Below, piece by piece: positions 1-6,569 of a stretch of 13,739 bases of DNA. The translations under genes were made by a program, and so were the position numbers. Under the pieces are notes generated by a model. The model was not told where the DNA came from. It searched no databases and was given only the letters and a program-made list of their open reading frames with translations. The DNA comes from Bacillota bacterium (lineage in GTDB: Bacteria; Bacillota; Clostridia; Peptostreptococcales; Anaerovoracaceae), in the NCBI GenBank assembly GCA_023415235.1, contig JAEZLP010000007.1, positions 1-13,739 of the forward strand, given 5' to 3'. Within the stretch, counting starts at the first letter, position 1; every line of letters starts with the position of its first letter.

Positions 1-2
1 GT

Positions 3-59
3 GCTATTGACATTTCCAAACCTGAGCATTATATTGTTACAAAGGCTTGCAATCTTTAA
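3..59 (+). CDS. Possible C-terminal tail of an upstream gene (partial)
   Basis: The plus-strand frame starting at base 3 is open from the left edge to a TAA at 57-59 and encodes 18 residues ending in HYIVTKACNL. The composition looks protein-like, and a plus-strand gene ending here would fit the plus-strand hairpin with T-run at 199-230. Eighteen residues are too few to name a family. Frame 1 is also open to base 93, so the choice of frame is a judgement. No function is assigned. Confidence 0.3.
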   Translation, partial: AIDISKPEHYIVTKACNL

Positions 60-78
60 GAATACAAGCTTGCAAGCC
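44..78. repeat. 9-bp perfect inverted repeat over the putative stop codon
   Basis: GGCTTGCAA at 44-52 is matched by TTGCAAGCC at 70-78 with a 17-base loop; the right arm also contains the self-complementary GCTTGCAAGC. No T-run follows on either strand, so this is not a classical intrinsic terminator. The rest of 79-198 shows nothing I can name. Confidence 0.4.
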
Positions 79-198
79 CCATCATTATCATAGAAAGCTA
101 ATTTACAGAGATTATTTCACAGGCCCATCAAAAACAATAACCTCCAGAATCATTTTGAGCAATGACGAGCTTGATAAGTATTAATCCAGTACCAAACC

Positions 199-230
199 AA
201 AGGAGTTGGCTGAAAAGTCAGCTCCTTTTT
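199..230. terminator. Intrinsic terminator, possibly bidirectional
   Basis: A 13-bp stem (199-211 with 216-228, two G-U pairs) closes a GAAA tetraloop and runs into TTTTT on the plus strand. It sits 4 bases beyond the stop codon of the minus-strand gene ending at 235. On the minus strand the stem is followed by a weaker TTTGGTTTGG. It probably ends the plus-strand transcript from the left and can also serve the minus-strand gene. Confidence 0.7.
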
Positions 231-234
231 CTAT

Positions 235-825
235 TTAACGAGTAAATGCCTTGGGAAATTGAAGTATAATGCCGGTTGCCATAAAGTCGGCCATTTCTAA
301 CGCCTGCTTTTCAATTTCATCAAATAGTTGTATGCTTCTTCGATAATTGCCCTGAAGCATATTGACAGCTTCCTGTTCCGTTAAGGATAGGTGTTGATAC
401 AGCATTTCTCTCCACGTAGCTTCATCCCAATACGGATTAACTACCGCCAGGAATTTGGCTATTTCATCTGCATTCGTGTACCATTGCTGTTCGAAATTTC
501 GTACGGAATTGCTGTCACCTGCTTTCGCTGCTTTCACCAACTCAGAAGCTATCACTAAATGATTGGTTAACAAATCGGAAAATTCTGCCGCGATGTCTCT
601 TCCGTAAAGGGGAATCAATGCCATTTCAAAATCCATAGGGTTTTGAAGCAGTCTATCTAAAACCAAATTGCCATCCGGCAAACCGAAAACCAAACTAATT
701 ATGGCCAACCTGGTCCAAACAACATGCTGCTCCCAAAGCATGCGTAAGTCTTCCATTAAGGTTATACCGGCTTCATTAACAGATCGGTTCCTGTTTTGAT
801 CATGATTTACTATCATATTGTCCAT
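235..825 (-). CDS. Helical-bundle protein with LWxxH and NPYW motifs, single domain (unknown function)
   Basis: A 196-residue soluble protein with no signal peptide or membrane segment. Start: ATG at 825, with GAGG seven bases upstream. It is rich in predicted helix. Landmarks are LWEQHVVWTR (29-39), the segment LYGRDIAAEF (73-82), NADEIAKFL (118-126), NPYW (130-133) followed by a conserved Trp at 138, and a C-terminal helix with an acidic DEIEKQALEMAD run. The same layout recurs in the genes at 1496-2113 and, twice, at 2284-3429, so all belong to one family; this copy is the most divergent. It keeps two histidines and many acidic residues that could bind a metal, but no known metal motif. 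As I recall, relatives in Clostridia and Bacilli carry the label 'acetylglutamate kinase', which is unsupported because no amino-acid-kinase motif is present. Function unknown. Confidence 0.85.
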   Translation of the reverse strand: MDNMIVNHDQNRNRSVNEAGITLMEDLRMLWEQHVVWTRLAIISLVFGLPDGNLVLDRLLQNPMDFEMALIPLYGRDIAAEFSDLLTNHLVIASELVKAAKAGDSNSVRNFEQQWYTNADEIAKFLAVVNPYWDEATWREMLYQHLSLTEQEAVNMLQGNYRRSIQLFDEIEKQALEMADFMATGIILQFPKAFTR

Positions 826-981
826 ATCGTCGCCTCTTAAATTTTTTATTTTTAGTCTATGTTGCCTGATTTGATAATGTTACCTCTTCCGTTGAATCTG
901 CTAAGTTTATATTTCCACTAGTTGCTGACATTCCCATGGATATGATATTCTAATAAAATATTAGATATGAGGTTTAATTGT
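826..981. other. Divergent intergenic region
   Basis: This AT-rich gap separates the minus-strand gene starting at 825 from the plus-strand metallo-hydrolase remnant starting at 982, so it should hold two divergent promoters. On the plus strand TTGCTG (922-927) lies 18 bases before TATTCT (946-951), a weak sigma-A-like match. No convincing promoter was found for the minus-strand gene. Confidence 0.3.
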
Positions 982-1532
982 ATGGAAAAAATCATAGTTT
1001 TAGAAATTAAGTTTACATTCAGAGATGTAGAGGATGCCATTTATCCAGTCATTCTCAGAGATGATGAAAACATGGTCTTGGTCGACTGCGGATATGCAGG
1101 ATTTCTGGCGGCTATTGAAAAAGCCATGGAGGAAAATCATCTGAATTGTGCTGACTTAACACATATACTGGTCACACATCACGATCACGATCATATGGGC
1201 GCCTTGCGTGCAATGAAACAAAAATATCCCGGATTGAAAATTGCAGCAAGTGAAAAGGAAGAGCCGTATATTTCTGGTAAGAGAAAATCTCTGCGTTTGG
1301 AGCAGGCGGAAGCAATGCACCCGGACATATCTCAGTCTATGTCAGAAACAAGAAAACCCTTATTACAGGAGATGCCGCTGCTTTGGAAAATGGAAATTTA
1401 GTAATCGCAAATCCACAATATACGATCGATATGGAAGAAGCTGAAAAATCACTGAACAAGATTCTGAGTTATAATGCAGAAGAGATCATTTGCTATCATG
1501 GTGGCGTATTGACCGGCTGTTGCAGCAGCTGA
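982..1532 (+). pseudogene. MBL-fold metallo-hydrolase, broken by internal deletion and frameshift
   Basis: The first frame begins at ATG 982 (AGG nine bases upstream; an earlier ATG at 967 has no binding site) and runs through a metallo-beta-lactamase N-terminal half: LVDCGYAG (33-40) and the metal motif THHDHDHMG (65-73). It becomes unlike the family after MHPD near base 1326 and stops at 1401. The missing second half lies in another frame, from PGHISVYV at 1320 through LITGDAAALENG and EEIICYHGG to TGA at 1530-1532. Joining the two at about 1320 gives a recognisable protein that lacks the 50-60 residues normally found between them. The reading shifts from frame 1 to frame 3 at a CCCGGACAT sequence, which suits an out-of-frame deletion between short repeats. 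Intact relatives are small hydrolases of the glyoxalase-II type; the substrate is unknown. The last 37 bases overlap the convergent gene ending at 1496. Confidence 0.8.
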
Positions 1533-2113
1533 TAATAATTCGTCAGTCCTTCTGAAAAATAATCGCCAATAATATTTGTAAGGGATAATATTCTGTCAAA
1601 TATATCAATATTCCTTTCGTATTCCTTCGTTAAAAAAGTAATTCCTTGTTCTATCTGCAAATTTGTAAACGCATTGAGCAATGTGTTCCATTCACCTTGT
1701 GTCCAGTATGGATTGATACTCGCTAAATAGGCTGCTGCATCATTGGTAACTTGATATACTTGCTGTGTATAATTATTGATTACATCAATGTCATTGCTCA
1801 TTTGTGCGCGAAACAAGGACTGGAGATTTGCGATATATTGTGTAAAAAAATTCATGACTTGTTCTGTCGGCTGGTCTCCGAAAAATACTCTTAAAATATT
1901 CCCGTATTCTGCAGGCAACCGGTATAAACGTTGACTGATGGCTTCTGAATTTCCAACCCCGCCAAAAAGACTGACTTGATAGGCTCTAAGCCAGGTAGCT
2001 AAATCTCTTGCCAGCATTCTTGCTCTGAATAAAAAGTTCATTTGCGCGGTTAAAGGAGCTGTAATAGGGGCTTGCGCGGGCGTCTGCATTTTATTTACGT
2101 AAATCATAGTCAT
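1496..2113 (-). CDS. Helical-bundle NPYW-family protein, single domain (unknown function)
   Basis: A 205-residue protein of the same family as its neighbours. Start: ATG at 2113 with GGAGG four bases upstream; a second ATG at 2107 with ten-base spacing is an alternative. After a Pro/Ala/Thr-rich leader of about 22 residues come ARDLATWLRAYQVSLFGGVG (35-54), RLYRLPAEYGNILRVFFG (62-79), a long helical middle, AAAYLASINPYW (126-137) with Trp at 142, and IDIFDRI (169-175) leading to a YFSEGL helix. It aligns closely with both halves of the divergent neighbour at 2284, which has the same S-x-Y/F-x-G-I/V-G motif. The C-terminus (VNTPP) is written on the strand opposite the conserved end of the broken metallo-hydrolase gene. 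There is no signal peptide, membrane segment or known catalytic motif. Function unknown. Confidence 0.85.
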   Translation of the reverse strand: MTMIYVNKMQTPAQAPITAPLTAQMNFLFRARMLARDLATWLRAYQVSLFGGVGNSEAISQRLYRLPAEYGNILRVFFGDQPTEQVMNFFTQYIANLQSLFRAQMSNDIDVINNYTQQVYQVTNDAAAYLASINPYWTQGEWNTLLNAFTNLQIEQGITFLTKEYERNIDIFDRILSLTNIIGDYFSEGLTNYYQLLQQPVNTPP

Positions 2114-2283
2114 ATGCCCTCCTCTTTTTGATATTTTATGAACAGAGAAATCATATTGTTCCTGATTGATCTAATTCAGGCGCTGAGGAATATGACCCTT
2201 ATCTCTCTCATATCATATAATCAATGAACTTTTTGCTTCTCCAAAAGTTGATCAACAACTTACCATCTTTGAGGGGGATCGGG
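2114..2283. promoter_or_regulatory. Divergent promoter region with imperfect dyad
   Basis: The gap between two divergent genes of the same family must carry both their promoters. CCTGA at 2161-2165 is mirrored by TCAGG at 2176-2180, flanking a partly symmetrical centre, so it is a candidate operator for joint control. GGAATA followed 16 bases later by CATATCATA (about 2188-2217) vaguely recalls forespore sigma-factor sites, but the match is not good enough to call. Confidence 0.3.
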
Positions 2284-3429
2284 ATGAAAATGAAAAAGGA
2301 ATTCGATTTGGAGTGCATTACAGTCAGCCAAATGAATTTGATTTCCAACTCAAGAATAATCTGGCGAAGATTAAACATCTGGATGAGAGCCTACGTAGTC
2401 AGCAGATATAAGGGGATAGGGACTGAAGAGGAAATATTTGTACGTTTATACCAAGAAACACAGAAATTCGGGGACTCATTAAATATCATTTTCGGCCGTG
2501 ATAAGGCGGAGGAATACTCCAATCTGTTAAGCCAATTCATGACAACCTATCGTGACCTGATTGACGCTCACATAAACAGAAATATGCGAGGAGCCACCGA
2601 GAATATTGATCTCCTTTATCAAAACGTAAGAGGACAGGCTGCTTATCTTGCAAAGATGAACCCTTACTTTCAAGAATCCCAATGGACCAACATGCTTGAA
2701 ACATTTCTCCGGTATTCTATTATGCGAATCAACTCTTTTGTCACCGATAGCTTCGCCGAAGACATTGTGAGGTACAAGGAACTGACAAGTCTCACCGACC
2801 TCATTGGCTTTGTCTTTGCACAGGGGGTTTATGATTATTTAACCTCCGGAACAAAAAGTACGAATCCGGATCAGGAGTTTTGTTTAACCTATGAGCAGGC
2901 AAATACGATCTACCAGATAAGAATGCTTTGGTTCGAGCTTAATTCCTGGGTACGAAGCTATATGCTAAGCAGGTACAGGGGAATTGGCGATGAGACGCAA
3001 ATCTATAACCGATTAAAAGAATTGCCAACGGAATACGCCAACAATTTAAGGCGCTTTTTCGGAGAAAATCCAAGCATTGAGCAATTGGAACTGTTGATCA
3101 ACGAGTACGTGGAACTCATAGATCAGTTTATTACTGCTCAAATACAAGGAACCACAGACGCACAAAACCGTATTACAAAACTGCTGTATCAAAATGCCGA
3201 TCAAAGGGCTGCCGCCGTATCTTCTCTTAACCCCTTTTGGGAAGAAAGCGAATGGAGAAACAGACTTTACAAAAATTTAAGAAGCACACTCGAATCCTCT
3301 GTTACATTCCTGACCGGAGACTATGACAGGAATCTGAGTATATACAGCAGACTGATCGATTACGCAGAAAGCGCCAGCGACTACTTTGCAGAAGGCTTGT
3401 TAAGCTATCTGAACCTTATATCACAGTGA
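2284..3429 (+). CDS. Tandem two-domain helical-bundle NPYW-family protein (unknown function)
   Basis: A 381-residue protein made of two copies of the domain found singly in the two upstream minus-strand genes. ATG 2284 is chosen because GAGGGGG (2271-2277) lies six bases before it; an in-frame ATG at 2224 has no binding site. Domain 1 covers about residues 22-188 and domain 2 about 208-379. Matching landmarks are IIWRRLNIWMRAY / MLWFELNSWVRSY, SRYKGIG (40-46) / SRYRGIG (229-235), IIFGRD / RFFGEN, NPYF (126-129) / NPFW (316-319) and VFAQGVYDYL / YFAEGLLSYL, a repeat period of about 190 residues. The linker (188-205) is short and polar. No signal, membrane or catalytic motif is visible. It looks like an all-helical cytoplasmic protein from internal duplication. 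Function unknown. Confidence 0.85.
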   Translation: MKMKKEFDLECITVSQMNLISNSRIIWRRLNIWMRAYVVSRYKGIGTEEEIFVRLYQETQKFGDSLNIIFGRDKAEEYSNLLSQFMTTYRDLIDAHINRNMRGATENIDLLYQNVRGQAAYLAKMNPYFQESQWTNMLETFLRYSIMRINSFVTDSFAEDIVRYKELTSLTDLIGFVFAQGVYDYLTSGTKSTNPDQEFCLTYEQANTIYQIRMLWFELNSWVRSYMLSRYRGIGDETQIYNRLKELPTEYANNLRRFFGENPSIEQLELLINEYVELIDQFITAQIQGTTDAQNRITKLLYQNADQRAAAVSSLNPFWEESEWRNRLYKNLRSTLESSVTFLTGDYDRNLSIYSRLIDYAESASDYFAEGLLSYLNLISQ

Positions 3430-3445
3430 CCAATAAATCACCTTC

Positions 3446-3480
3446 GGGCAAGGGAAGAAAGATTCAACAGCCCTGTTTTT
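3446..3480 (+). terminator. Weak terminator candidate after the two-domain gene
   Basis: GGGC at 3446-3449 can pair with GCCC at 3470-3473, with an alternative pairing of AGGG to CCCT, and the sequence runs into TGTTTTT. The stem is short and the loop long, so the hairpin is marginal. Its position just past the stop codon at 3429 and before the promoter at 3512 is right for a terminator. Confidence 0.35.
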
Positions 3481-3511
3481 ACGCCTCTTATGTATTTTTT
3501 GAGAAAAACAA

Positions 3512-3540
3512 TTGCATATTTAACAAACGTTTGCTATGAT
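3512..3540 (+). promoter_or_regulatory. Sigma-A promoter of the lacI-iolDEG operon with LacI-type operator
   Basis: TTGCAT (3512-3517) and TATGAT (3535-3540) are separated by exactly 17 bases. Inside the spacer lies the perfect 10-bp palindrome CAAACGTTTG (3524-3533), whose AAACGTTT core fits the AAnCGnTT centre bound by LacI/GalR-family repressors. Transcription would start near 3547, about 15 bases before the regulator's start codon. Self-repression by the encoded regulator is the simplest reading; a CcpA site is less likely because the outer bases do not match. Confidence 0.65.
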
Positions 3541-3561
3541 GGAGTTATCAACGAGAGGGAG

Positions 3562-4578
3562 ATGGTTCCAATTAATATCACGATTAAAGATGTTGCCAGA
3601 GAACTGGGTGTATCCTACTCCTCTATTTCCAGAGCTTTAAACGGAAAAGAGGGCGTCAGCAAGGAAACCAGGCAGAAGATTCTTGAAGCCGCCGAAAGGA
3701 TGGGCTACCAACCGAACGATCTGGCAAGGGGGCTGGTTAATAAGATTTCCAAAACCGTTGGCGTAATCATACCGGATATCAACAATCCGTTCTTTGGCGA
3801 GATCGTCACAGGCATCACCGACGCTTCCAACGAAAACGATTACAATATTTTTCTTTGCATTTCAGGCTGGGATCCGAATATGGAAAAGGAATATTTCAAT
3901 ACGCTCCGAAAAAAACGAGTGGACGGCATAATCCTGAAATCCGCGGGGAAAAATGAAGATTATGATGAGATCAAATCACCGTTGATGATTATTGAACGGT
4001 ACAGCAAAAACCCTGCGAGTGATTCCGTTGAAGTGGACAATGAACTGGGCGGCTATCTTGCGGCCAAGCACCTCCTCGACTGCGGGTACCGGAATATTGC
4101 CATCATTCTCGGTAAGGAGGACTATTTTGCTTCTCAAAGGCGCCTCAAGGGAGCCGAGAAGGCGATGCGTGACCATGGTGTGCCCCTTGACAGGAACCTG
4201 GTCATCGAAGGCAGCTTTTCCATTGAAGGCGGAAGAAAAGCTGCGAAGCAGCTTTTTGAAAGTGGAAATACCATTGACGCCGTATTCGGTATGAACGATC
4301 TGATCGGGATGGGTGTGCTTCAATATTGCAATGAATACAATATCAATGTTCCCGACGAAGTCGGAGTGATTGGCTATGACAATATCTCCTATGCGGGTCT
4401 CCCTCAGATCCGGCTCACCACGATCCACCAGCCCAAGTATGAGCTGGGTAAAATGCTGTTCGAAACCCTGCTGGATGAAATCAAACATCAGGGCGTGGCA
4501 AAGCCCACCAAAAAGATTATCCTGAATCCTGAACTGAAGGTCAGGGAGACGACCCGGAAGAAGGGCTCACAAAAATAA
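3562..4578 (+). CDS. LacI/GalR-family transcriptional regulator of the iol operon
   Basis: A 338-residue repressor-type protein. ATG 3562 is chosen over the upstream in-frame ATG at 3490, because the promoter lies between the two and GAGAGGGAG abuts 3562; spacing is tight. The helix-turn-helix is at residues 8-27 (IKDVARELGVSYSSISRALN), followed by the hinge NDLARGLVNK (52-61) and a periplasmic-binding-protein-like effector domain from VGVIIPDINNPFF (66-78) to the C-terminus, with VFGMNDLIGMGV and GVIGYDNISYAGL typical of the family. The effector is probably an inositol-pathway intermediate, inferred only from context. The iolD start lies 37 bases past its stop, so it is probably co-transcribed with iolDEG and represses its own operon through the palindrome at 3524-3533. 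Confidence 0.9.
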   Translation: MVPINITIKDVARELGVSYSSISRALNGKEGVSKETRQKILEAAERMGYQPNDLARGLVNKISKTVGVIIPDINNPFFGEIVTGITDASNENDYNIFLCISGWDPNMEKEYFNTLRKKRVDGIILKSAGKNEDYDEIKSPLMIIERYSKNPASDSVEVDNELGGYLAAKHLLDCGYRNIAIILGKEDYFASQRRLKGAEKAMRDHGVPLDRNLVIEGSFSIEGGRKAAKQLFESGNTIDAVFGMNDLIGMGVLQYCNEYNINVPDEVGVIGYDNISYAGLPQIRLTTIHQPKYELGKMLFETLLDEIKHQGVAKPTKKIILNPELKVRETTRKKGSQK

Positions 4579-4615
4579 AGATGCAATTTTAAAATATATC
4601 GATGAGGTGAATAAG

Positions 4616-6481
4616 ATGAAGACAATTAAAATGACCATGGCGCAAGCATTGCTGAAATTTCTTGACAATCAGTACATCAAAGCTGACGGGGAAGAAATTA
4701 AGTTTGTCCAAGGCGTATTGGGAATATTTGGCCACGGAATGGTGGTGGGTTTGGGAGAAGCGCTTGAATCCGGCGACACCAGCCTGCGTTTTATACAGGG
4801 CAAGAATGAACAGGGAATGGCGCACATCGCAATGGGATTTGCAAAACAGAAAAATAGACGGCAGATCATGGCGGTTACCAGCTCTATCGGTCCGGGCGCG
4901 TTGAATATGGTGACCGCTGCGGGAACCGCAACAGCAAACCGCATTCCCGTTTTATTCTTACCATCGGAAGCCTATGCCAGCAGACAGCCGGATCCCGTAC
5001 TGCAGCAGGTGGAACAGACCTATGATTACAATATTACGGCAAATGACGCTTTTAAAGCGGTAAGCAAATACTGGGATCGCATCGCAAGGCCGGAACAGCT
5101 GATGACGGCAGCGATCAACGCCATGCGCGTACTCACAGACCCCGCCGATACGGGAGCGGTAACCCTGGCGCTTCCTCAGGACGTTCAGGGTGAAGTCTAT
5201 GATTACCCCGTGGAATTCTTCGAAAAGAGAGTCCATTACATACAGAGAAGGGATATCGATCCGGAAGCGCTGAAAAAAGCGGCAGAATTGATCGCATCCA
5301 AGAAAAAGCCGTTCATCATCTGCGGAGGAGGCGTAAAATATTCCGGCGCAGCAAAAGAATTGATGGAATTTGCGGAAACCTTTAAAATTCCTTTTGGGGA
5401 AACCCAGGCGGGAAAAGGCGCCGTGCTCTTTGACCATCCGATGAACATGGGCGGAGCAGGACTTACAGGCTCCTCCGCAGCCAACAAGCTCGCCATGGAA
5501 GCAGATCTCATCATCGGGATCGGCACAAAGCTGAACGACTTCTGTACCTGTTCCAAGTGGCTGTATCAGAATGAGAATGTATCCATGCTGACCATCAATC
5601 TGAACAGTTTTGACGCATACAAGATGAATTCCTTCCCTGTACTGGCAGACGCAAAGCTGGCTCTTTCGGGGCTTGCAAAGGCGCTGAAGGAAAAAGGATA
5701 TCGCAGCGGATATACCAACGAAATTGAAGAGGCCAGAAAAGAATGGGATGATGAGGTCGACCGTCTTTATTCCATCGAAATGGAAGGAGGCCTTTCACAG
5801 TCCAGGATTCTGGGCGAGCTGAATGAGAAGCTTATCGCAAAGGATGGAATTATCGTGGCGGCTTCGGGAAGCCTTCCCAGCGACGTGCAGAGAGTATGGA
5901 GATGCAGGGCGGAGGGAGTATACCATGTGGAATACGGCTTCTCCTGCATGGGCTATGAAGTTGCTGCGGCAGTGGGAGTCAAGATGGCGGAGCCGAATCG
6001 TGAAGTCTATGTGCTGGTGGGAGACGGAAGCTTCAATATGCTTCACTCCGAATTCATCACCAGCTTGCAGGAGGACCTGAAGATCAATGTGATCCTTATC
6101 GACAACCATGGTTTCCAGTGCATCCACAATCTCCAGAGGAATCAAGGCATCCCCAGCTTCGGAAACGAGTATCGGAGAAGAGAAGCCTCCACAGAGCGTC
6201 TGACGGGAGAATATCTGCCCATCGATTACGCCATGGTCGCCCGTGGTTATGGCGGAAGCGGCTATACTGCAACCACCGTTGAAGAGATTGAAAAGTACTT
6301 CAAAGAAATGTCGGAAAGCAAGGTCAGCAGCCTGATCGATATCAAAACGCTGCCGGGAACCATGACTGACGGCTACAACGCGTGGTGGAGAGTCGGAGTC
6401 GCTCAGAAATCGAAGCATGCTTCCGTGGAAGCTGCGGCTAGAGACATCCAGGCCCACGTGGATCAGGCCAGAAAATATTAG
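4616..6481 (+). CDS. iolD: 3D-(3,5/4)-trihydroxycyclohexane-1,2-dione acylhydrolase (IolD)
   Basis: A 621-residue thiamine-diphosphate enzyme that opens the cyclohexane ring of the dione made by IolE, giving 5-deoxy-D-glucuronate in classical myo-inositol degradation; cytoplasmic. ATG 4616 has GAGGTG six bases upstream; a GTG at 4607 overlaps that site and is rejected. The N-terminal pyrimidine-binding domain carries the catalytic Glu in GKNEQGMAHIAMGFA (Glu65). The central domain contains FIICGGGVKYSGA (233-245). The C-terminal domain has the GDGSFNML ... IDNHGF cofactor motif (469-500). Length and the ends LRFIQGKNEQG and MTDGYNAWWRVG fit IolD rather than acetolactate synthase. The next gene starts after an 88-base gap containing a hairpin. 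Confidence 0.93.
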   Translation: MKTIKMTMAQALLKFLDNQYIKADGEEIKFVQGVLGIFGHGMVVGLGEALESGDTSLRFIQGKNEQGMAHIAMGFAKQKNRRQIMAVTSSIGPGALNMVTAAGTATANRIPVLFLPSEAYASRQPDPVLQQVEQTYDYNITANDAFKAVSKYWDRIARPEQLMTAAINAMRVLTDPADTGAVTLALPQDVQGEVYDYPVEFFEKRVHYIQRRDIDPEALKKAAELIASKKKPFIICGGGVKYSGAAKELMEFAETFKIPFGETQAGKGAVLFDHPMNMGGAGLTGSSAANKLAMEADLIIGIGTKLNDFCTCSKWLYQNENVSMLTINLNSFDAYKMNSFPVLADAKLALSGLAKALKEKGYRSGYTNEIEEARKEWDDEVDRLYSIEMEGGLSQSRILGELNEKLIAKDGIIVAASGSLPSDVQRVWRCRAEGVYHVEYGFSCMGYEVAAAVGVKMAEPNREVYVLVGDGSFNMLHSEFITSLQEDLKINVILIDNHGFQCIHNLQRNQGIPSFGNEYRRREASTERLTGEYLPIDYAMVARGYGGSGYTATTVEEIEKYFKEMSESKVSSLIDIKTLPGTMTDGYNAWWRVGVAQKSKHASVEAAARDIQAHVDQARKY

Positions 6482-6491
6482 ACAGCAGCAA

Positions 6492-6515
6492 CCTGCGCCT
6501 GAAAAACGGCGCAGG
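6492..6515 (+). other. Intercistronic GC-rich hairpin between iolD and iolE
   Basis: CCTGCGCC (6492-6499) pairs perfectly with GGCGCAGG (6508-6515) around an 8-base A-rich loop, 10 bases after the iolD stop. No T-run follows, so it is unlikely to end transcription. It could protect the iolD 3' end after mRNA processing or reduce read-through to iolE. Confidence 0.5.
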
Positions 6516-6569
6516 AGCAAATTACATATTGAGAGTTCAATCAAGCTAATATAAAGGATGGTATAAAGT

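Noticed and set aside
44..78. Inverted repeat as an intrinsic terminator
   Set aside because: It covers the possible stop codon and no T-run follows on either strand; the hairpin at 199-230 is a far better terminator.
235..825. Acetylglutamate kinase
   Set aside because: I recall this label on relatives, but there is no amino-acid-kinase glycine-rich motif, the protein is too short, and it is all-helical in character.
2180..2220. Sporulation sigma-factor promoter for the two-domain gene
   Set aside because: Only a loose resemblance with wrong positions in the -10 motif. AT-rich gaps give many such matches by chance.
4616..6481. Acetolactate synthase as the identity of the thiamine-diphosphate enzyme
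   Set aside because: Length, N- and C-terminal segments and the direct iolE and iolG neighbours fit IolD. No acetolactate synthase small subunit is near.
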